A stretch of DNA of 15,345 nucleotides from Desulfobacteraceae bacterium (GTDB lineage: Bacteria; Desulfobacterota; DSM-4660; Desulfatiglandales; JALVMZ01): assembly GCA_027032655.1 (NCBI GenBank), contig JALVMZ010000229.1, positions 1 through 15,345 of the forward strand, in the 5' to 3' direction. The position numbers and the translations under genes were made by a program. Within the stretch, counting starts at the first letter, position 1. Each line of letters begins with the position of its first letter. Below, in pieces: positions 14,761-15,345 of this stretch. The notes below the pieces were generated by a model. The model was not told where the DNA came from, searched no databases, and worked only from the letters and a program-made list of their open reading frames with translations.

Positions 14761-15345
14761 TCATTTATTGTTTTTGAGTTCTGGTGATGATATCTCCCTG
14801 GGAATTCTGTCAATGGTGCCCGATTCAGGTATCTCCTCCTTAATGCCAATGCCAAGCTGGGTGAATCTTCTTGCACTTACCAGCACCCTGCTCTCAAGGG
14901 AACCAACTGCCTTATTGTATGCATCAACTGCATTTAGTAGGGCTCTCTGGAGCTTTTCAAAATACCCTGATAGGGTCCTGAGCCTTTCATACAGTTCTGA
15001 ACCAAGCCTGCTTATCTGACGGGCATTTTCTGCAAGCTTTTCCTGCCTCCAGCCATATGCTATTGCCTTTAAAAGTGCAATAAGAGTGGTAGGAGTTGAA
15101 AGTATAACCCGCCTTTCAACGCCAAATTCAATGAGTGATGGGTCCCTTTCAAGTGCAGAGCTGAAGAAGGTCTCACCAGGTAAAAACAGGACCACAAACT
15201 CAGGGGTCTCATCAAGCCTGTCCCAGTATGCCTTATCCCCCAGTGCCTGGATGTGTCGTTTTATCTGATTTGCGTGCTGATTCAACAGCTCAATCCTTTT
15301 CTCTTCACTTTCTGCCTCAAGGGATTCAAGATAGTGATGAAGGGG
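14761..15345 (-). CDS. rmuC: RmuC-family protein, C-terminal part (start beyond the right edge)
   Basis: The last 194 residues of a gene open through the right edge. The sequence fits the RmuC core: HANQIKRHIQALGDKAYWDR, then PEFVVLFLPGETFFSSAL, then VILSTPTTLIALLKAIAYGW, followed by the helical ARQISRLGSELYERL segment and a variable tail. RmuC proteins have a nuclease-like core and in E. coli limit recombination at inverted repeats; they are usually 400-500 residues with an N-terminal membrane helix and coiled coil, which lie outside this window. A TTG at 15285 is not the real start, because the frame continues upstream with family-like residues (YLESLEAESEEKRIEL). No disruption was seen. 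It appears to be an ordinary housekeeping neighbour rather than part of the envelope genes. Confidence 0.93.
   Translation of the reverse strand, partial: PLHHYLESLEAESEEKRIELLNQHANQIKRHIQALGDKAYWDRLDETPEFVVLFLPGETFFSSALERDPSLIEFGVERRVILSTPTTLIALLKAIAYGWRQEKLAENARQISRLGSELYERLRTLSGYFEKLQRALLNAVDAYNKAVGSLESRVLVSARRFTQLGIGIKEEIPESGTIDRIPREISSPELKNNK

Overview
The window is AT-leaning, gene-dense bacterial DNA. A zinc-ribbon/HD protein, a ferredoxin-fused siroheme-type sulfite/nitrite reductase-like protein and FNR-type operator palindromes point to an anaerobe. Desulfobacterota (former Deltaproteobacteria) or Nitrospirota fit best; this is inferred from gene content, not from a marker gene. There is no rRNA, tRNA, CRISPR array or intact mobile element.

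Layout. Positions 1-338 (-) are the start of a zinc-ribbon/HD-domain gene that runs off the left edge, with an FNR/HcpR-type palindrome upstream. Positions 339-1381 hold no intact gene; part is a decayed ISL3-type transposase. Positions 1382-8099 (+) are a tight four-gene operon in which every product carries an export signal: a 1069-residue coiled-coil/beta protein, a Ser/Thr-linker protein, a small secreted protein, and an outer-membrane-barrel-like protein with a soluble C-terminal domain. I recognise no described system here. Positions 8188-8982 (-) encode the compact siroheme/ferredoxin protein. It diverges from 9148-9840 (+), an exported DUF4384 protein, and a perfect FNR box lies in the shared promoter region. 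The DUF4384 gene overlaps 9827-12172 (+), a CHASE2-class III nucleotide cyclase with a degenerate PilZ-like tail. Converging on it with a 4-base stop-codon overlap is 12169-14532 (-), an exported caspase-like (C14) protein with a coiled coil and two DUF1566 (Lcl C-terminal) domains. Positions 14761-15345 (-) are the C-terminal part of RmuC.

How the genes may work together. Six of the seven complete genes from 1382 to 14532 are exported or membrane-bound. The DUF4384 protein and the CHASE2 cyclase share an operon and would meet in the periplasm, so a cyclic-nucleotide pathway that reports envelope state is plausible. The caspase/DUF1566 protein would be a secreted protease or scaffold, and the four-gene operon a surface or trans-envelope assembly. 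Linking these into one system rests only on adjacency and shared localisation. The parts most worth a second look are the four-gene operon, the Glu/Gly pair at the cyclase base-selectivity positions, and the two FNR-type sites.
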